Part shown: piece by piece, positions 9,354-12,811 of the stretch
Position numbering within the stretch: position 1 is the first letter of the stretch
Layout: each line of letters starts with the position of its first letter
Source: Xylaria sp. FL1777
Taxonomy: Eukaryota > Ascomycota > Sordariomycetes > Xylariales > Xylariaceae
NCBI GenBank assembly: GCA_022578965.1
Contig: MU401027.1
Span: forward strand, 1 to 12,811
Direction: 5' to 3'
Length of the DNA: 12,811 bases
Program-made: the position numbers and the translations under genes
Notes under the pieces: model-generated
The model's input: the letters and a program-made list of their open reading frames with translations, nothing else
Databases searched by the model: none
What the model was told of the DNA's origin: nothing

Positions 9354-9908
9354 AGCTATAAACTATAAGCTAAAGTTAAGTTTAGCAAGGTTAATTACAC
9401 TAGAAATACTAAAATAACTAAGTGTTAATTTTATAAGTTAATTATATAAACGCTTAAAAGTTTTATTAAAGGTTAAGTTTAAAGCACTTAGTATATTAAA
9501 TATCTTAATTAGTATGCTTTTAAAAAGTTTTTTAAAGGCTTATTTATATATTTATATCTTTAATAAATAATGTTAAAAACTAATGCTAGTTTTATTAAGT
9601 CATTTTTATAATAATTAAAGCTATATCTTTTATATTTAACTATTTTAGAAAATCTATTATTTAAAACATAACGCTTAGTTATTATTAAAGGTTTATAGTT
9701 TAGTGCTAAACTCGGGATAAAAAAGTAACTATTAAACTATATAAACTCGCTTAAATAAAAAAACAATAGTAAAATAGCAGCAAAAGAAAATATATGCTAA
9801 GAATTGTTTGCAAACATATAAGTAGTTTTTATATAATATATATTTACTTTATTAAACTAGTAAGCTTTTTAAATATATAAAAACTTAATAAAGGTATGCT
9901 TTGTTTTT
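9354..9908. other. interior of the TIR element
   Basis: This is 555 bp of AT-rich sequence with no protein motif, no RNA gene and no clear internal repeat. A few CpG and GGG remnants (9712-9717, 9748-9749) show that it is less fully converted than the gypsy arms. Confidence 0.5.
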
Positions 9909-10036
9909 GTAACGGATCTGTTATACATTAATATAACGGGTTTGCTTTTGGGGTCTTGATTTACAGGTAATAATAGGATTTTTAACAGTAGTCCGTTAGG
10001 GAGGTTTTCGGAGTACTTTTACTACTATGCATTAAT
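9909..10036 (-). repeat. right terminal inverted repeat of the TIR element
   Basis: This is the less mutated arm. It keeps GGGG, CCG and AGGGAGG-type sequence (for example 9938-9953 and 9995-10013) where the left arm has A/T. The hairpin GTTATA-6-TATAAC lies at 9920-9937. Confidence 0.85.
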
Positions 10037-10424
10037 AAAGGTCTTAAGGGATTAAAAGTAATAAATATATTAATATTTAGTAGTTATAAGAAATTAATAG
10101 CTAAAGAACTAAAAACTAAGTAAATAACTAAATACAAAAAATGCATAATTATATAAATAAAAAAAACAGTAGTAGTAATTCATAAATGTTGCTTTTTTTA
10201 ATAAATTTAACGCTATATTCTTTTAAGTTAAAAGTTTAATAAACTTAATGCTTAAGTTTGTTAAGTTTAAAGCTTAATAAATTTAACGCTTAAGTTTGTT
10301 AAATTTATGCATTAAACCTTTATAATAGTTTAAATATATATTTTTTTAACGAATAAAACTTTTTTTACGTATATTTTTTTTATATTTGGCTTTTTAACTA
10401 GCTTAGTTAGCTTATTTTATAACA
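10022..10424 (-). repeat. candidate 3' LTR, copy B
   Basis: On the minus strand it starts TGTTATAAAATAAGC at 10424, directly after a polypurine run, and ends at the TIR element near 10022. About 403 bp. It keeps more G+C than the copy A LTR at its distal end (GGTCTTAAGGG at 10041-10051). It contains a 38-bp tandem repeat in place of the 26-bp repeat of copy A. The terminal CA is not visible, perhaps lost at the TIR-element junction. Confidence 0.45.
10199..10320 (-). repeat. 38-bp tandem repeat in LTR of copy B
   Basis: The motif TAATAAAYTTAAYGC ends at 10213, 10251 and 10289, a 38-bp period. A weaker copy ends at 10320 (31 bp on). In the units, AAGTTTGTTAA-type sequence also recurs. Differences are mostly C/T or G/A. 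Confidence 0.75.
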
Positions 10425-10442
10425 TTATTTTCTTTTTTTTAT
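10425..10442 (-). other. candidate polypurine tract, copy B
   Basis: Read on the minus strand it is ATAAAAAAAAGAAAATAA, directly before TGTTA. It matches the purine run before the copy A LTR. Confidence 0.45.
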
Positions 10443-11076
10443 AATTGTTGTTTTAATAATTTTGTATTTTTTTTTTTGTAAATTTTTTTCTTTTATTTCC
10501 TGTTTTTTATTTTTTGTGCTTATTATATTTAGTAAAGTTTTTAAAAAACCTTATTTATTGCGTTTTAAACAAAAAGCTTAATAAAACTTTGCTTTGCTTT
10601 TTTTTATTAAACTAAAATTAATTAAAATAGCTTTATATTTTTGCTATAATTGTTATAGCACAAAATATTTAATGTTAAAATTTAACTTTAATTAATATAT
10701 TAAATGTGTTATAGCTAAACAAGCAAATTATAATGCTAAAAGTTTATTTTTAAAGCAAATATAGCAGCTTACTTTTTAGTACAAAAAGCTAAAAAATAAA
10801 TTAAACTTGCTAATAAAAAAGCATAAAAAAATAAGTGCAAAAATCTGTTTTTTAAGCAATAAAAAAAACTATAGCAAAAAAAAATAGCTGCTGCTATAGC
10901 TTGTAGTTTAAGTAGTTTAAAAAAGCTTAAACAAGTTAAAGCAAAAAAGCGCTATATAGCTAAAAAACAAAAATAGCGTGTTAAAGCAGCATAACTATTA
11001 TTAGTTATTTTTTTAAAGTTTAATTAAAACGCGCTAAATGCTTTGTTTAAAGTTAATTTTTTTTTTTTAGCTTTAG
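10443..11076 (+). other. non-pol segment between polypurine tract and chromodomain, copy B
   Basis: This is the counterpart of 6013-6659. Here the plus strand is T-rich at 10440-10620 and A-rich at about 10640-11010, antisense to pol. In plus frame 1, without indels, 10708-10990 reads VIAKQANYNAKSLFLKQI, then NKLNLLIKKHKKISAK, then SLNKLKQKSAI, with TAA/TAG interruptions. The helical, Lys/Gln/Leu-rich character resembles the copy A antisense translation, but stops are as frequent as chance predicts. No family is recognised. Confidence 0.4.
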
Positions 11077-11245
11077 CTAGTTAAAATATTAATAGTAAAA
11101 CTAGTTTATAGTTATTTTAGCAGTTTTTAAGTGTTTTTTAAGTTTTTAAGTATTATTAGCATATAAATATTTTTTTTATTTAATAAAATACTTAATGTTA
11201 TTATTATTTTAACAAAAATCTAGTATATTTTTAACTTTATAAATG
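11077..11245 (-). pseudogene. chromodomain, copy B, decayed
   Basis: The minus strand reads YKVKNILDF at 11241-11215 and then CxNN (an Arg codon now TGT). IKYFIK, stop, KKY and NNT, stop, KLKKHLKTAK follow. It matches copy A residue by residue apart from transitions; for example copy A has KKYLKT where this copy has KKHLKT. The Trp positions are stops in both copies. It follows the copy B integrase in the same frame. Confidence 0.85.
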
Positions 11246-11274
11246 TTTTAATTTGTTTTTATTTTTAGTTATGT

Positions 11275-12400
11275 TTTAATAAGTGTTTTAATAAGTACTA
11301 GTTTTAGTAAAAAAATATAAAAAATAAAATAAATTTGTATGTTTTTTAGTAATAATAGTTTATAGTTAATAAATAAAATAACTTCTTTAATTTTAAAAAA
11401 GCTAAATTTCTTAAATTTTAATTTATTGCTTAGTTGTTTTATTTTAATTTAAGAAATATTAATGTTTGCGTTTTGTTTTTGTTGTAGTAAATAAACTTTG
11501 TTTTTTTTTTTAAAAGTTAGTTTTTTAGTTTGTTTTTTGTTATAGTATACTAACATTTATTGTTATAAAAACTAAAAACATAGTTATAATTTAGCTTATA
11601 GCATTTTAATTTTTGTTACAATAGTTTTTACTTAAAGTACTATAATTAAAATAGCAAGTGCTTTTATTAATGTTTTTTTTTGTTTTTTAATAGTTATTTG
11701 CTATTTATAAACAGCTTTATATAAAAATATGTTTATATTTTTGTTTATTAATATATTATATAAAATTTATGCTATTAATAATAGTTTTACTTAATTGTTT
11801 TATTAATAGTTAATATAATTTTATAAATATTGTTTTAATATTTAGTTTAATTTTTTTATTTGTTTATTTATTTATAAGTAATAAGCAGTTAAAAACTTTA
11901 GTTTAATACTAATAAGTTTAAAAAAACTAGTTTTAAACTTAAAAGTAAATAATTTATTTTAGTTTAAAACAATTTTTTTTAATAGCTTATGTTTATTTAA
12001 ATATTAGTGTATAAAAGCATATATAAGTTGTTTAGCTATTATATTTTTTTTAAATAATAAAAAATAAGCATATTTAGTAAGTTTATTAATAATAATTTAT
12101 ATTTTATTATATTATACTTTTATAACTAAATTAGTTAATAAAAGTAGTGCTATAATAAAATCTTAAGCAATAGTATGCTATACTTATTTAAATATTTATA
12201 TAAATTATAGCAGTTTATAAAGTTTATATTAAGCTATTTTAGCTTTATTATAAATATTATACTTTTTTATAATAAATTTAACTATGTTTTATAGTTTTAA
12301 AAAATTGTACTTTTTTTATAATTATTAAACTATTTTTGTTGCTTTTTAGTATTTATATAATAAATGTTTATAAAATTTCTTAATAAACTTGTTTTATAAA
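11275..12400 (-). pseudogene. integrase, copy B, decayed
   Basis: The minus-strand counterpart of 4690-5815. The first catalytic Asp is intact (GAT, plus-strand ATC at 12160-12162), unlike copy A where it is AAT. The second is AAC (plus 11962-11964) and the Glu codon is AAA (plus 11854-11856), again with D-35-E spacing. The Cys kept as TGC in copy A is TAT here (plus 12259-12261). The INKQIKKLN box shows Thr to Ile changes beyond those of copy A. The C-terminal LSFFKIKKVI-type module lies near 11370-11410. Frame and length match copy A. Confidence 0.9.
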
Positions 12401-12779
12401 AATTTTAATAAGTAAACTTTATATTTATATATTAGCTTATTATTTTTTAATCTTTTGTATTTTTGTAATTATGCTAACTTTTTTAAGTTATAAGCTTATT
12501 ATAGCTATATATTTATAAAGTTTTTAAATATAATTTTAACTTTTAAGCTTTTATTTTTTTAAAAATATAGCACTTAAATGTTTTTTTTTAAAACTTTAAA
12601 TCTTTTTTAACTTTGTTAGCTTAGTATGTTTACTTAAATGTTTTTTTTTTTTTTAATGTAACATATTTTAAAGTTAAATTTAAAAAAAAAAACTATTTAA
12701 TTTTTATGTTATTTAGTAATTTTTTATATAGTTATAAATTTTGTTAAGTTTTAATAATTTAAATAAATTTTAATTAGCT

Positions 12780-12811
12780 TTATAGTTTTTATAAAAAATA
12801 GTTCTTATTTT
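12780..12811 (-). pseudogene. RNase H fragment, copy B, cut by window end
   Basis: The last bases equal copy A 4278-4309, just behind the KELL box. Two of the first eleven positions differ, and both are G/A transitions. The domain continues past the window. Confidence 0.6.

Larger units (their letters stand above)
9226..10036. mobile_element. TIR element of about 811 bp, probably non-autonomous DNA transposon
   Basis: The two ends are 128-bp inverted repeats of exactly equal length (9226-9353 and 9909-10036) with no indel between them. The 555-bp interior has no recognisable transposase and is too short for one, so the element looks like a MITE-like or internally deleted DNA transposon. Each outermost end reads ATTAATGYATARTA before AAAAGTACT. 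The TTAA at both ends could be a target duplication, or the TIR could begin further in; sequence alone does not settle this. The right end coincides with the point where LTR homology in copy B stops, so the element probably inserted in or at the edge of that LTR. I do not recognise the family. Confidence 0.75.
4278..12811. repeat. inverted repeat of about 2.8 kb (arms 4278-7034 and 10022-12811), 3-kb spacer
   Basis: The arms are the two gypsy copies in tail-to-tail orientation. Collinearity through pol is within one base over 1.8 kb, with differences that are overwhelmingly C/T and G/A. The right arm is limited only by the window edge, so the real inverted repeat may be longer. Confidence 0.9.
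10022..12811 (-). mobile_element. Ty3/gypsy chromovirus copy B, 3' half, RIP-degraded
   Basis: This is the reverse complement of copy A from 4278 onward. Through pol the two coordinates sum to 17089 (plus or minus 1). Examples are chromodomain 5861 with 11229, catalytic Asp codon 5125 with 11964, and Asn codon 5242 with 11847. Beyond pol the sum falls to about 17053, so copy B is about 35 bp longer there. The substitutions differ from copy A, so the two copies were mutated independently. The window ends inside its RNase H; gag, protease and RT, if present, lie beyond 12811. Confidence 0.92.

Noticed and set aside
9361..9908. Transposase gene within the TIR element
   Set aside because: About 550 bp is too short, with no motif in any frame.
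1..12811. Mitochondrial, plastid, Plasmodium-type or AT-rich bacterial genome as source
   Set aside because: The retrotransposon domains with C-to-T and G-to-A decay show that the AT-richness was acquired by mutation of nuclear repeats. No tRNA, rRNA or organelle gene was seen.

Overview
This window looks like a heterochromatic, repeat-only block from a filamentous ascomycete fungus (Pezizomycotina). It is extremely AT-rich (roughly 10-15% G+C by eye) and almost free of CpG. No intact gene was found. The AT-richness has a specific cause. On the coding strands, recognisable retrotransposon motifs survive with conserved residues changed only as C-to-T or G-to-A would change them: Asp to Asn, His or Cys to Tyr, Glu to Lys, Pro to Leu, Gln and Trp to stop. 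That is the pattern of repeat-induced point mutation (RIP).

Region 1-7034 (plus strand) is copy A of a Ty3/gypsy retrotransposon of the chromovirus type. In order it carries gag (about 629-1215), an unresolved gag/protease stretch, the end of a retropepsin (about 2927), reverse transcriptase (about 3120-3860), RNase H (about 3990-4330), a complete integrase (HHCC finger, D-D-35-E core, GPY/F-like tail; about 4690-5810) and a chromodomain (5845-6012). A non-pol segment of about 660 bp, a polypurine tract and a candidate 3' LTR follow. The 5' LTR is not visible, so the window seems to open inside the element.

Region 10022-12811 (minus strand) is copy B of the same family. It lies tail-to-tail with copy A and is cut by the window end inside RNase H. 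The arms 4278-7034 and 10022-12811 form an inverted repeat of about 2.8 kb. It is collinear almost to the base through pol (the two coordinates sum to about 17089) and then drifts by about 35 bp in the LTR region.

The spacer (7035-10021) is not part of the gypsy element. Its first 2.2 kb is T-rich on the plus strand and may hold a decayed minus-strand gene that I cannot identify. The rest is a separate small element (9226-10036) with 128-bp terminal inverted repeats (TIRs). Its two TIRs differ at 22 sites by my count, every one a transition, and 20 of the 22 have A/T in the left TIR. Its right end sits where the LTR homology of copy B stops.

Nothing here works together as a living system. 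It is a graveyard of at least two transposon families silenced by RIP. The points of most interest are the inverted arrangement, the TIR element with its lopsided decay, LTR subrepeats that differ between the copies, and a strand-skew flip behind pol.
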